DNA of 64,000 nucleotides from Euzebyella saccharophila (lineage in GTDB: Bacteria; Bacteroidota; Bacteroidia; Flavobacteriales; Flavobacteriaceae). Made by a program: the position numbers and the translations under genes. Positions 1 to 9,099 of the stretch are shown here, piece after piece. The stretch lies in contig NZ_JACYFJ010000002.1 of NCBI RefSeq assembly GCF_014855495.1, forward strand, positions 372,001 to 436,000, read 5' to 3'. Each line of letters opens with the position of its first letter. The stretch's first letter is position 1. The notes below the pieces were generated by a model. It had not been told where the DNA came from and made no database searches. It saw only the letters and a list, made by a program, of their open reading frames with translations.

Positions 1-939
1 TCCTCCAGAACTACCAATATTAGTACCAAAGCTGGTATTGTCTATAGGTACCCCATTCACAACTATTAGGGGGTTGTTTGTACCCGAAATGGAGGATTGA
101 CCACGTATACGTACTTTGGAAGATCCACCAGGACCGGTACCAAGGGCCGAAACATTTACCCCCGCCACTTTACCTTGAAGGGTATTCATGAAATTGGAAG
201 AACGGTTTACGTTCACTTCCTCCGCATCCACCTTAGCTACGGAATAGCCTAATTTTCTCGTTTCTTGTTTGATGCCCAAAGCAGTAACCACCACTTCATC
301 CAATGCTTCGGAATCTTCCACTAATTGAACGTTGATGGTGGCCGACTGATTTACCGAAACTTCCTTGGTCGCAAAACCTATGGAGCTAAACACCAAAACG
401 GCATTTGCATTTTGGGTAGCCAAGGAATAATTTCCATCAAAATCTGTTGCCGTTCCGTTGGAGGTCCCTTTTTCAACAACGGAAACCCCCGGAAGAGGCA
501 TTCCATTAGTATCCGTAACAACCCCTGAAATATCTTGTTGAACCTTAGCTTCAGTGTCTTTAATTATTGACGAAGGCAAACTTCTTGTTAGAATTATCTG
601 TGTGTCCAAGATTTCAAACGTAATGGAAGTGTCCTGGAATAAATCGGTGAGTACCCCTTTTAATGGGGCCTTTACATAACTAACACTAACTTTTCTGTTA
701 TAATTGACTTGGTTGTCATTGTAAAGAACTTTAAAGCTAGTAAGAGATTCAATTTCTTGAAATACCTTTTCCAAGGACACATTCTTTAGCTGTAGCGTAA
801 TTTCCGTATCAGCCGAAGACGTGTTTCCCTGAGCCTGAAAAAAAATGATGGCGAAAAGGCAAATACTAAATTTCATTTTTAGCCGTAACTTCAATGGATA
901 GGACATATTCTCCCTAATCCATATGATTGGGTTTTTCAT
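1..939 (-). CDS. SusC/RagA-family TonB-dependent receptor, 5' part (runs off left edge)
   Basis: Outer-membrane receptor that would import oligosaccharides or other ligands with TonB energy. Only the first 313 codons are visible; the reading frame is open to base 1. Residues 22-38 form a signal peptide. Residues about 44-118 look like an STN domain, the periplasmic signalling module that contacts FecR-type anti-sigma factors. Residues 137-205 are a carboxypeptidase-regulatory-like beta-sandwich (VVTDTNGMPLPGVSV). A TonB-box-like stretch (EALDEVVVTALG) follows at about 211-222, and the plug domain starts at about 225. The start at 939 fits the long N-terminus common in STN-type SusC proteins; the ATG at 876 is an alternative. 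It follows the fecR gene on the same strand, so the pair is probably a trans-envelope signalling unit. A SusD partner would lie beyond the left edge; it is not visible. Confidence 0.9.
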   Translation of the reverse strand, partial: MKNPIIWIRENMSYPLKLRLKMKFSICLFAIIFFQAQGNTSSADTEITLQLKNVSLEKVFQEIESLTSFKVLYNDNQVNYNRKVSVSYVKAPLKGVLTDLFQDTSITFEILDTQIILTRSLPSSIIKDTEAKVQQDISGVVTDTNGMPLPGVSVVEKGTSNGTATDFDGNYSLATQNANAVLVFSSIGFATKEVSVNQSATINVQLVEDSEALDEVVVTALGIKQETRKLGYSVAKVDAEEVNVNRSSNFMNTLQGKVAGVNVSALGTGPGGSSKVRIRGQSSISGTNNPLIVVNGVPIDNTSFGTNIGSSGG

Positions 940-1076
940 ATATTTGTTCAAATTTAGATGGTTAACGATTGCGTATATCACTCTAAATCCCAATCGGGAA
1001 ATGTGCCAGCATTTTCCGATTTTTTTATGCTTAGAGTGTAGTTGTTCTCAAATGTTTTACATCATAGGCCTATAAT

Positions 1077-2234
1077 TTAGGGTTGGGTTATTTCTATTTT
1101 CCGCCCATCAATTGTAAATTTTAATGGGTAATTTTTATTGAATGCTTCAAATACTTGGTTAATGGTCTCCGTATCAAAACTGGCATTGAACTTTACTTGA
1201 TTAAGTTGTTCATAGCTATTAGTGATTTCTACATTATAAATTCGCTCCAGTTTTTTAAGTATATCTTCAAAGGGCATATGACTAAAAATTATTCGGCCAT
1301 TCATCCAATCCGTATACAACTCTGTATTCACCTCCTTGAATTCCATTGTTTTTATATTTCTCTCCCAAATGGCCATGTAACCAGGGTCTAATACAGGCGA
1401 TTCACCCGTAAACTTTTCACGTTCCTCAAAAAAACCAACGGATCCTTCCACTAGTACGGTACGCACCGTTTCATCCTCCGGGTAGGCAGTTAAATTAAAT
1501 TGAGTACCAAGTACACGTATATTTAGATGATTGGCAGTGATAACAAAAGGAGATTCATTTTTAGCGACATCAAAATATCCTTCACCGATCAAATGAATTT
1601 TTCTTTCATGATTATTTTGAAACTCTACCGGATATTTAATGGAACTGCCAGAATTAAGATGCACTTTAGTGCCATCTGACAAAACTAAGGCAAACTTTTT
1701 ACCATATGGAACTGTAAGGGTGTTATAAATAAGTTCCTCCGCGGTATTCCCTTTTTTATAAACTAATTGATTTCCCTGCTGAAGGCCTACCCTATCACCC
1801 TTTTGATTGAAAACGGAAGCCTCACTGGCCTCCGAAATGGACTTGACGGAACCATCTGATAAAGTAAGGGTTATTTCGCCCTCCAAGTTCTGTGGTTTGA
1901 TTTTAGTAGAATTGGCAAAATTGTGATTCCAATAGAAGTATCCTAACCCAAGACCCAGGAGGATAATAGCCGCATAATTTAAAAGCCTCTTGATAAACAA
2001 AACTTTTACCTCCCTTTTATCGGACTTTATTTTTTTTAATAAGTTTTTTTTAGCGGCTTTCTTATCGTATTTGCTCATCAGATGTCTTGTAACAAATTCT
2101 ATCTCTGTAAATGATTTAAACACATTATGGTTTACTTCGTTCTCCATAGCTTTTTGCAAGGCATCAAGCTCGGTTGAAGAAATGGAACGGCTCAAGAATT
2201 TTGCTGTATTTAGTTCAAAGTCCGAAAAACTCAT
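1077..2234 (-). CDS. FecR-family anti-sigma factor
   Basis: Inner-membrane anti-sigma factor of 385 residues. Residues 1-80 form the cytoplasmic sigma-binding part, one membrane helix spans about 84-102, and the periplasmic part holds a FecR beta domain (about 165-270, with VPYGKKFALVLSDGT) and a C-terminal DUF4974-like domain (about 310-383). In this family the periplasmic part senses the STN domain of a loaded SusC receptor and releases the sigma factor. Its neighbours fit: a SusC gene with an STN domain lies 137 bases downstream on the same strand, and an ECF sigma gene is divergent upstream. The usual arrangement has sigma and fecR in one direction, so the divergent layout is mildly unusual. 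Confidence 0.93.
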   Translation of the reverse strand: MSFSDFELNTAKFLSRSISSTELDALQKAMENEVNHNVFKSFTEIEFVTRHLMSKYDKKAAKKNLLKKIKSDKREVKVLFIKRLLNYAAIILLGLGLGYFYWNHNFANSTKIKPQNLEGEITLTLSDGSVKSISEASEASVFNQKGDRVGLQQGNQLVYKKGNTAEELIYNTLTVPYGKKFALVLSDGTKVHLNSGSSIKYPVEFQNNHERKIHLIGEGYFDVAKNESPFVITANHLNIRVLGTQFNLTAYPEDETVRTVLVEGSVGFFEEREKFTGESPVLDPGYMAIWERNIKTMEFKEVNTELYTDWMNGRIIFSHMPFEDILKKLERIYNVEITNSYEQLNQVKFNASFDTETINQVFEAFNKNYPLKFTIDGRKIEITQP

Positions 2235-2344
2235 ATTGCGATATCTGTTACTAATACGTGTATTTTTTACGCAACCCTAAACTTTATTTGTATTTTTTTT
2301 TCATAATTTTAAAATCCGTACTAATTAACAACCTAACCCTTTTT

Positions 2345-2944
2345 ATGAAAACAGATTTTAACAACAACCAATTCCTTGTACAAAATCTTAAAAATGGTAA
2401 CGAAAAGGCCTACGAATATTTAGTAGAGGAATACCATCACCCACTTTGCGTTTATGCGAACAGTTTGGTAAATGATAAGGACCAAGCAGAAGATATTGTA
2501 CAGAACGTATTTATAAGGACATGGGAACGCAGACAAAACCTTAAAAGTGATTTTACCATTAAAAGCTTTCTTTATCGTTCTGTACACAACGAGTTTATAG
2601 ATCAATACAGAAAACAAAAGTCCGTTACCGCTCTAGAAAAGAAATACATTGAGGAATTGGATAGAATTGTGGACAAAGATGAAGTGTTCTTTGAAAAGTT
2701 GTTGTCGTTGGTCCAGAAAGAAATACAGAACCTACCTCCTAAATGCAAAAAGATATTCCTGATGAGCAAACAGGAAGGTTTTAGCAACATAGAAATTGCG
2801 GAGCATCTAAATGTTTCTATTAAAACAATTGAATATCATATCACCAAGGCCTTCGCCATTTTAAGGAAAAAAGCCAATAAGGATATGGAGCCTATTTTAT
2901 TTTTGCTATTTGGCTACAAGCGTACCAAAAAATTAAATGCTTAA
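2345..2944 (+). CDS. ECF RNA polymerase sigma factor
   Basis: Sigma-70 factor of the extracytoplasmic type, 199 residues. Region 2 lies at about 22-90 (DQAEDIVQNVF, with RTW) and region 4 at about 130-185, with the helix-turn-helix NIEIAEHLNVSIKTIEYH. The frame is open upstream to 2258, but those codons give an odd hydrophobic leader, and ATG 2345 begins a normal sigma N-terminus, so that start was chosen. It is divergent from fecR/susC, which it presumably activates when FecR releases it, and it converges on the sulfatase gene with only 13 bases between stops. Confidence 0.93.
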   Translation: MKTDFNNNQFLVQNLKNGNEKAYEYLVEEYHHPLCVYANSLVNDKDQAEDIVQNVFIRTWERRQNLKSDFTIKSFLYRSVHNEFIDQYRKQKSVTALEKKYIEELDRIVDKDEVFFEKLLSLVQKEIQNLPPKCKKIFLMSKQEGFSNIEIAEHLNVSIKTIEYHITKAFAILRKKANKDMEPILFLLFGYKRTKKLNA

Positions 2945-2957
2945 ACTAGATGGGGCT

Positions 2958-4529
2958 TTAGCGTAAGCTATGCTCTTTTAAAATTTCTTGCATCTTATAG
3001 GAGTCCATATCTTGATCGGTATATTTTTTTCTTTCTTTCACCAAGTTCTTTTTCATTTGCGCTATAACTACCTCATACTCTAAATCGTTTATGGCATTGT
3101 GCAATTCTTTAGGGTCCTTCTCTAAATCATAAAATTCCCAAGCGGGTTCAGTGGTTTCTTTAGAAGTTCCTTTTTTGTCTAATGGCTGCCCATAAAAGAA
3201 AATAAGTTTAAAACGCTCGTTTCTAATTCCAAAATGGGCCGGTCTATCTGGGTGATGCAGCCAATATCTATAGTACATTTGCTTACGCCAATTTTTGGGT
3301 GTTTTCTCTTCCAAGTTTTTTCTAAAACTCTCTCCTTGGATATAATCAGGCTTTTTTATACCTGCATAATCCGCCATGAGCGCTGCAAAATCAATGTTTA
3401 AAATGATATCATCAATACGTTTGCCGCCTTTAATTTTCTTCGGGTAACGGATAACAAAGGGCATACGTAACGATTCTTCGTAAATCATTCTCTTATCAAA
3501 AAAACCGTGTTCCCCTAAAAAATAACCTTGGTCCGCTGTATAAATGACAATAGTATTATCGGCTATACCTTCCTCCTCTAGATAATCGAGCAATTTACCA
3601 ATGTTGTCATCAATGGCAGCCCCGGAACGAATAAAATCTTTGGCTAGTTTCTGATAGATTTTTTTTCGTTTTTGGATGCTATCCAACCCTTCTAAAGGAT
3701 ATGGAAGTCCGGGATAGGTAGTCCACCAATTATCAGGGTCCACCGTGGCATTATGCCAGCGCTGCCCTAAGTTTTCCAGCTTTTGCCCTTTAAAAGTCCT
3801 GCCTGTAGTTTCCTTTCCAAAATCATAAAGAGAGGCTGGTTCGGGTAAATCAACGTTGGCATTTAAATCTTTAAATCTTTCCGGATAATCAAAAGGCTCA
3901 TGTGTGGCCTTAAAATTGCAAAACATTAAAAAGGGCTTATTTTCATCTCTTTTCTCTAAATGTTCTATAGTTAAATCAGTAATTACATCTGTTGAAAATC
4001 CTTGATACTCCTTTCCTCCTGAACTATTATAACCATCTTTCCAATCTTCTTTCGTTTTTAGAATCGGATTCCAGTATCGGCCTTGGCCCGGCAAGACATT
4101 AAAATAATCAAAGCCTTGAGGCTGGCCTACCAAGTGCCATTTACCTATAATGGCCGTATGATATCCGTTTTTAGAAAAGGTACGTGCAATATTAGGGTGA
4201 CCATTAGGCAGAGGTTCGCTCAAAGTATACACTTGATTAATATGGCTATACTGACCGGTAAGGATGCTGCCACGACTTGGCGTACATATGCTATTGGTAC
4301 AGAATGCATTTTCGAGTACCACACCTTCGGAAGCCAATCTTTTTATATTATCATTTTTAACATGGTCCTTTAAAATACCTCCGTAAATACCCCAAGCCTG
4401 TGAAGTATGATCATCGGAAAGAATAAAAAGTATATTGGGCCTGTCATCCGTGTTTTGACAAAATGCCTTTAAAGAAAATAGAATGCATACAATAGCAAGA
4501 GATAGCGAGTATTTTGGTATAGAAATCAT
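2958..4529 (-). CDS. Secreted sulfatase (type I, formylglycine-dependent)
   Basis: Sulfate ester hydrolase of 523 residues with an N-terminal signal peptide (about 1-24). The alkaline-phosphatase-superfamily core is clear: metal-binding NILFILSDDH at about 32-41, the formylglycine motif C-T-P-S-R with Cys at 82, GKWH, and DQG in the second metal site. The C-P-S-R signature means it needs a formylglycine-generating (anSME or FGE) enzyme, which is not in the window. Its C-terminal part, with the YYRYW and RNERFKL segments, resembles sulfatases annotated as N-acetylglucosamine-6-sulfatase or mucin-desulfating, but the substrate cannot be fixed by reading. Its place beside an STN-SusC/FecR/sigma set suggests desulfation of a sulfated polysaccharide. 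Confidence 0.94.
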   Translation of the reverse strand: MISIPKYSLSLAIVCILFSLKAFCQNTDDRPNILFILSDDHTSQAWGIYGGILKDHVKNDNIKRLASEGVVLENAFCTNSICTPSRGSILTGQYSHINQVYTLSEPLPNGHPNIARTFSKNGYHTAIIGKWHLVGQPQGFDYFNVLPGQGRYWNPILKTKEDWKDGYNSSGGKEYQGFSTDVITDLTIEHLEKRDENKPFLMFCNFKATHEPFDYPERFKDLNANVDLPEPASLYDFGKETTGRTFKGQKLENLGQRWHNATVDPDNWWTTYPGLPYPLEGLDSIQKRKKIYQKLAKDFIRSGAAIDDNIGKLLDYLEEEGIADNTIVIYTADQGYFLGEHGFFDKRMIYEESLRMPFVIRYPKKIKGGKRIDDIILNIDFAALMADYAGIKKPDYIQGESFRKNLEEKTPKNWRKQMYYRYWLHHPDRPAHFGIRNERFKLIFFYGQPLDKKGTSKETTEPAWEFYDLEKDPKELHNAINDLEYEVVIAQMKKNLVKERKKYTDQDMDSYKMQEILKEHSLR

Positions 4530-4646
4530 TTTTTAGGTTTGGTTTGGATGGGCAATATAGCAAACATTGATAGAAGTCATGCTGATTGATTCTAATTTAA
4601 AATACCTATTTTAGGGCTATATCCTAGACAACCAATACTCGTGACA

Positions 4647-5081
4647 ATGAAAAATAAATTTCTACTACTACTATTTACTCTTTTATTTGGAGGAACTTCT
4701 TTGGCCTTTGCCCAAAACGATGATGAAAATGCCATTATCGAACTTATGAAACAACAGGAGACCGCTTGGAGCAATGGCGATCTAGAAGGTTTTATGCAGG
4801 GATATTGGCAATCTGATTCCCTTATTTATTATAGTGGAGCACGAATAACAAAAGGCTGGCACACCACACTGGACAATTATAAAAAGGGATATCCGAATCA
4901 AGATTACACGGGCACCTTAAAATTTACCATTGATCAAATCACCCAAATAAATGAAGGTGCTTATTATGTGATGGGGCAATACCATCTTAACAGAAAGGTA
5001 GGCGATGTCAATGGTACTTTTATGATTATCTTCAAGAAAATAAATGGAGAATGGAAAATTGTGGCGGACAGCTCCTGCTAA
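4647..5081 (+). CDS. Secreted NTF2-like (DUF4440/SnoaL-type) protein
   Basis: Small exported protein of 144 residues: a signal peptide ending near AFAQ, then one cone-shaped NTF2-like domain (ENAIIELMKQQETAWSNGD, later GTFMIIFKKINGEWKIV). Such domains bind small molecules or act as lyases or isomerases; nothing shows a substrate here. ATG 4647 was chosen; an in-frame GTG two codons upstream is less likely. It converges on the next gene with 4 bases between stops. Confidence 0.75.
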   Translation: MKNKFLLLLFTLLFGGTSLAFAQNDDENAIIELMKQQETAWSNGDLEGFMQGYWQSDSLIYYSGARITKGWHTTLDNYKKGYPNQDYTGTLKFTIDQITQINEGAYYVMGQYHLNRKVGDVNGTFMIIFKKINGEWKIVADSSC

Positions 5082-5085
5082 TTCC

Positions 5086-6027
5086 CTAATCTTTCTTCTC
5101 AGGGATTTTAGTCCCGTCAGGCTTATAATAGGTTATTTTTCTAGTAGTATAGGAGTTGTTGGGAGTAATGATTTCCTTTACCCAATTTTTTGGCAGATGG
5201 CCATCAAATTGATAAATATATTCTTTTGTAGAAAGTGAACCCTTATTTTTTTCAGTGGTTTTACTTAAAACGCCGTCTGCCGTGTATTCAAAAGTTACTT
5301 CCTGCTGCGGTATCCACTTATCGGTACTGGCGTCGAAAATTGAAGAACTGGTATAAAGTGGTTTCCCTTTGGAATTAATGACTTTTTTGTTTCTAGAGGT
5401 TAATTCGCCATTGATGTAATTCTTGCTTACTTCGGTTTTTTGTCCCAATGAATCGTTCTGTATTTCTACAATGTTGATTTCAACCGTTTTGTCCAGAACC
5501 CCGTTCAAGCTTTGTTTTAGCACTTCTCCTTCATCAGTATTCTCATACTCAAAAGTAATTTCATCGGTACCATCAGTACCTACACGAACCATTCGTATAA
5601 CCTTATGGTCTTCATTATAGTAGTACCTATTTTGTTCCAACAATTCCTTTTCATAGCTAATGATTTTCTCTGTCACCACTCGCTGCGGTAAGGTCTCCAA
5701 GGTATAGAAATTAGCTAAAGAAGTAGCACGATCAAAGGTATCGTCTAAATAATTCTCTATTCTACGTTCGCTTATATAACCATCTTTGTATTTATAATAG
5801 GTAGTCTCATAATCACTTTCACTATAAATGGTTACAGATTTGGTAAGCCTCCCCTTTTCATCAAAATGATACTCTTCTTTTCCATAATCGGTTATAACCA
5901 AACAAGTTTTTACCGGGCCTACTAAATCAAAATCAGATACTTTAAATATTTCGATTTCTTGCGCAGAAAGTTTGGAAACCAAAATAAACAAGAGGCATAA
6001 ACAAAGAAGGGGACTTGTTCGTGACAT
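5086..6027 (-). CDS. Secreted protein with YD/RHS-like strand repeats
   Basis: Unrecognised exported protein of 313 residues. It has a signal peptide (about 1-22, ending SKLSAQ). The rest is rich in Tyr, Glu and Lys and shows short beta-type repeats such as YHFDEKGRLTKS, TYYKYKDG and FEYTADGVLSKT, the pattern of YD/RHS-like or MORN-like extracellular repeats. No catalytic motif is visible. Similar proteins are common in Bacteroidota without known function. Confidence 0.7.
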   Translation of the reverse strand: MSRTSPLLCLCLLFILVSKLSAQEIEIFKVSDFDLVGPVKTCLVITDYGKEEYHFDEKGRLTKSVTIYSESDYETTYYKYKDGYISERRIENYLDDTFDRATSLANFYTLETLPQRVVTEKIISYEKELLEQNRYYYNEDHKVIRMVRVGTDGTDEITFEYENTDEGEVLKQSLNGVLDKTVEINIVEIQNDSLGQKTEVSKNYINGELTSRNKKVINSKGKPLYTSSSIFDASTDKWIPQQEVTFEYTADGVLSKTTEKNKGSLSTKEYIYQFDGHLPKNWVKEIITPNNSYTTRKITYYKPDGTKIPEKKD

Positions 6028-6200
6028 ATTGCAAAATTAATGGTTATTCCTACAACTGAAAATAAAAGCCATAGCATTTCATTAAAAAGAATGATTCGGG
6101 TAGTTTAACTATTTTTCTCTTCACAGCATCGATTTAAATACCTTCACTTTCTTTAAAAGTGTTTCCTTGGTGAACAGTACAAACACCTTAATCAAAATTT

Positions 6201-6908
6201 ATGGATACACAACCTAACCCAATCCAACCCTTTGTTGGACAATTAGATGATCAAGCTCGCGTAGCTTTCTACAAAAAAACATACGCCCATTTGGCTGGTG
6301 CTGTTTTACTTTTCATTCTGGTAGAAACCGCATTTTTTCAATCTGATGCCATACTAAATCTAGCCCTATCCTTGACCGGTGGAATAAGTTGGTTGTTGCT
6401 TTTAGGAGGATTTATGCTTGTGACCAATTATGCAGAAAGATTGGCCTTACGAAGTAACGATAAGAATATGCACTATGCGGGATTAGTACTGTATGTGGTG
6501 GCGGAAGCATTTATTTTTATTCCCTTGATTTTTATTGCCATAACCATGGCAGAGGGTGGCGCTTTCCAAATTTTAAATCAGGCGGCCGTTCTTACCTTAT
6601 CGCTGTTCACAGGGCTATCTGCGGTAGTTTTTCTCACTAAAAAGGATTTTTCTTTTTTGAAATCTATTTTAACCATAGGATTTTGTATCGCTTTGGGATT
6701 GATTATTGCGGGAACCTTGTTCGGATTTGATTTGGGACTTTGGTTCAGTGTTGGAATGGTTGTTTTGGCTTCTGGCTCTATTCTATATCAAACTTCCAAT
6801 TTGATTCACAAATACAATGAAAATCAATATGTAGCCGCTTCCTTAGGACTGTTTGCTTCATTAATGTTACTCTTCTGGTACATCTTGAGCATTCTTTCTA
6901 GGGACTAG
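6201..6908 (+). CDS. Bax inhibitor-1/YccA-family membrane protein
   Basis: Integral inner-membrane protein of 235 residues with about seven helices between residues 30 and 232, the length usual for the UPF0005/BI-1 family. The N-terminus (about 1-25) is polar and cytoplasmic. Family members are linked to pH-sensitive calcium leak and to FtsH-dependent membrane quality control (YccA); the role here is inferred. A strong hairpin terminator follows and is shared with dnaK on the opposite strand. Confidence 0.88.
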   Translation: MDTQPNPIQPFVGQLDDQARVAFYKKTYAHLAGAVLLFILVETAFFQSDAILNLALSLTGGISWLLLLGGFMLVTNYAERLALRSNDKNMHYAGLVLYVVAEAFIFIPLIFIAITMAEGGAFQILNQAAVLTLSLFTGLSAVVFLTKKDFSFLKSILTIGFCIALGLIIAGTLFGFDLGLWFSVGMVVLASGSILYQTSNLIHKYNENQYVAASLGLFASLMLLFWYILSILSRD

Positions 6909-6928
6909 TTCCAATACTTAAAAACTAA

Positions 6929-6960
6929 AAAGCCCCTGATGAAAAATCATCAGGGGCTTT
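6929..6960. terminator. Bidirectional terminator between BI-1 gene and dnaK
   Basis: A perfect 13-bp inverted repeat (AAAGCCCCTGATG / CATCAGGGGCTTT) with a 6-base AT-rich loop lies between the two converging genes. It is flanked by A-rich and T-rich runs, so it can end transcription from both sides. Confidence 0.85.
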
Positions 6961-6981
6961 AATTTATATATCAAGGGAAGA

Positions 6982-8895
6982 TTACTTCACCTCTTCAAAG
7001 TCTACGTCTTCTACGTTATCACCTTCTTTGGCGTCTGCACTGGCAGTGTCGGCACCAGCATCAGCTGATGGTCCTCCTCCTTGTTGTGCTTCTGCTTGAG
7101 CCTTGTACATCTCTTCAGAAGCTGCTTTCCAAGCTTCGTTGATTTTGTCCAAAGCAGGAGCTATAACAGCCAAGTCTTTGCTTTCGTACGCCTTCTTCAA
7201 TTCTTCCAAGCTATCTTCGATTGGCTTTTTCTTATCTGCAGAAAGTTTATCGCCAAACTCTTTCAATTGCTTTTCGGTTTGGAAAATCATCCCGTCAGCC
7301 TCGTTCAGCTTATCGGCAGTTTCCTTGGCTTTTTTATCCGCTTCAGCATTTGCTTCCGCTTCGGCCTTCATTTTCTTGATTTCCTCTTCGGTCAATCCTG
7401 AAGAAGCCTCAATTCTAATATCCTGTGATTTTCCAGTAGCCTTATCGGTAGCCGATACTTTGATGATCCCGTTGGCATCAATATCAAAAGTAACTTCAAT
7501 TTGAGGTGTACCTCTAGGTGCTGGTGGAATTCCGTCTAAATGGAACCTACCAATGGTTTTGTTGTCTCCTGCCATTGGGCGCTCACCTTGCAACACATGA
7601 ATTTCAACAGATGGCTGATTGTCAGCTGCCGTGGAGAAAACCTGTGATTTTTTTGTTGGGATAGTGGTATTGGCCTCGATCAACTTGGTCATCACACTTC
7701 CCATGGTTTCAATACCCAAGGATAGAGGAGTAACATCCAATAAAAGTACATCCTTCACATCACCGGTCAATACACCACCTTGAATGGCAGCACCAACGGC
7801 TACTACTTCATCAGGGTTTACACCTTTAGATGGCTTCTTACCAAAGAACTTCTCAACAGCTTCTTGTACCGCAGGAATTCTCGTAGAACCACCCACCAAG
7901 ATAATCTCGTCGATATCGCTTTTTGATAGACCAGCGGCTTTAAGAGCGGCCTCACATGGTTCTATAGTTCTTCTTACCAAATCTTCGATCAATTGCTCAA
8001 ATTTAGAACGGCTCAACGTTCTTACCAAGTGTTTTGGTCCTGTAGCGGTAGCCGTTACATATGGCAAGTTGATTTCAGTTTGTGCAGAAGATGACAATTC
8101 AATTTTTGCCTTTTCAGCAGCTTCACGCAAACGTTGCAAAGCCATGGCATCTTTACGCAAATCGATATCTTCCTCGCTCTTGAATTCTTCGGCCAACCAA
8201 TCAATGATTTTTTGGTCAACATCATCACCACCCAAGTGGGTATCCCCATCAGTAGAAAGTACTTCAAAAACACCATCTCCCAATTCAAGAATGGAAACGT
8301 CATGTGTACCACCACCAAAGTCAAATACCACAATCTTTTGGTCGGTATCTTTTTTATCAAGACCATATGCCAAAGAAGCGGCAGTAGGCTCATTGATAAT
8401 TCTTTCTACCGTAAGACCTGCAATTTCACCGGCTTCTTTAGTGGCCTGACGTTGCGCATCGTTAAAATAAGCGGGTACGGTAATTACCGCACGGCTTACA
8501 TCTTGACCTAAGTAATCTTCGGCCGTTTTCTTCATTTTTTGAAGAATCATGGCAGAAAGTTCTTGAGGTGTATACAAACGCCCTTCAATATCTACTCTTG
8601 GGGTGTCATTGTCACCCTTAACCACGTTGTAAGGTACTCTTTCCGCTTCTTTGCTAGACTCGGAAAACTTGTTCCCCATAAAACGCTTAATGGAATAAAT
8701 AGTTTTATTTGGGTTGGTTACCGCCTGTCTTTTTGCAGGATCCCCAACTTTGATCTCACCACCGTCAACAAAAGCGATAACGGAAGGAGTTGTTCTCTTA
8801 CCTTCAGCATTTGGGATTACAACGGGCTCATTACCCTCCATTACGGAGACGCAGGAGTTGGTCGTACCCAAATCTATACCTATAATTTTGCTCAT
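6982..8895 (-). CDS. dnaK: Hsp70 chaperone DnaK
   Basis: Molecular chaperone of 637 residues, full length. The N-terminal ATPase has the phosphate-binding [11 protein letters not shown] and the [13 protein letters not shown] signature; the substrate domain starts at about 390 ([14 protein letters not shown]), and the helical lid and acidic tail end in DVDFEEVK. It refolds proteins with DnaJ and GrpE, whose genes are not adjacent here. No CIRCE operator is seen upstream; a 15-base palindrome at 8972-8986 is the only clear dyad in the leader region. Confidence 0.99.
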   Translation of the reverse strand: MSKIIGIDLGTTNSCVSVMEGNEPVVIPNAEGKRTTPSVIAFVDGGEIKVGDPAKRQAVTNPNKTIYSIKRFMGNKFSESSKEAERVPYNVVKGDNDTPRVDIEGRLYTPQELSAMILQKMKKTAEDYLGQDVSRAVITVPAYFNDAQRQATKEAGEIAGLTVERIINEPTAASLAYGLDKKDTDQKIVVFDFGGGTHDVSILELGDGVFEVLSTDGDTHLGGDDVDQKIIDWLAEEFKSEEDIDLRKDAMALQRLREAAEKAKIELSSSAQTEINLPYVTATATGPKHLVRTLSRSKFEQLIEDLVRRTIEPCEAALKAAGLSKSDIDEIILVGGSTRIPAVQEAVEKFFGKKPSKGVNPDEVVAVGAAIQGGVLTGDVKDVLLLDVTPLSLGIETMGSVMTKLIEANTTIPTKKSQVFSTAADNQPSVEIHVLQGERPMAGDNKTIGRFHLDGIPPAPRGTPQIEVTFDIDANGIIKVSATDKATGKSQDIRIEASSGLTEEEIKKMKAEAEANAEADKKAKETADKLNEADGMIFQTEKQLKEFGDKLSADKKKPIEDSLEELKKAYESKDLAVIAPALDKINEAWKAASEEMYKAQAEAQQGGGPSADAGADTASADAKEGDNVEDVDFEEVK

Positions 8896-8971
8896 TATAT
8901 ATGTTATTAAATATTAGTGCTTGATTTTTTTCGGTATCAAAATGACAAACAATATGCCAAGTCAAAGCAAC

Positions 8972-8986
8972 ATGACATGATGTCAT
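8972..8986. promoter_or_regulatory. Palindrome upstream of dnaK
   Basis: Perfect dyad ATGACAT-G-ATGTCAT located 77-91 bases upstream of the dnaK start and 114 bases upstream of the divergent Gfo/Idh gene. It could be an operator for either gene. Nothing else supports this. Confidence 0.3.
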
Positions 8987-9099
8987 TATAGTATCCTAAA
9001 TAAGTAATACGACTGCCCTTTTGTAATAATTTAATTGTACCAAGCACACATAATGTCGTAAATTTTCTAATTTGCGCTAACTCAATATTCAACTTAATT

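Noticed and set aside
2258-2344. Upstream extension of the sigma factor frame
   Set aside because: It gives a hydrophobic leader not seen in ECF sigma factors; ATG 2345 starts a normal N-terminus.
7784-8449. Long plus-strand frame (221 codons) inside dnaK
   Set aside because: It is antisense to a highly conserved gene; the translation has Ser/Pro-rich composition typical of a reverse frame and no family motif.
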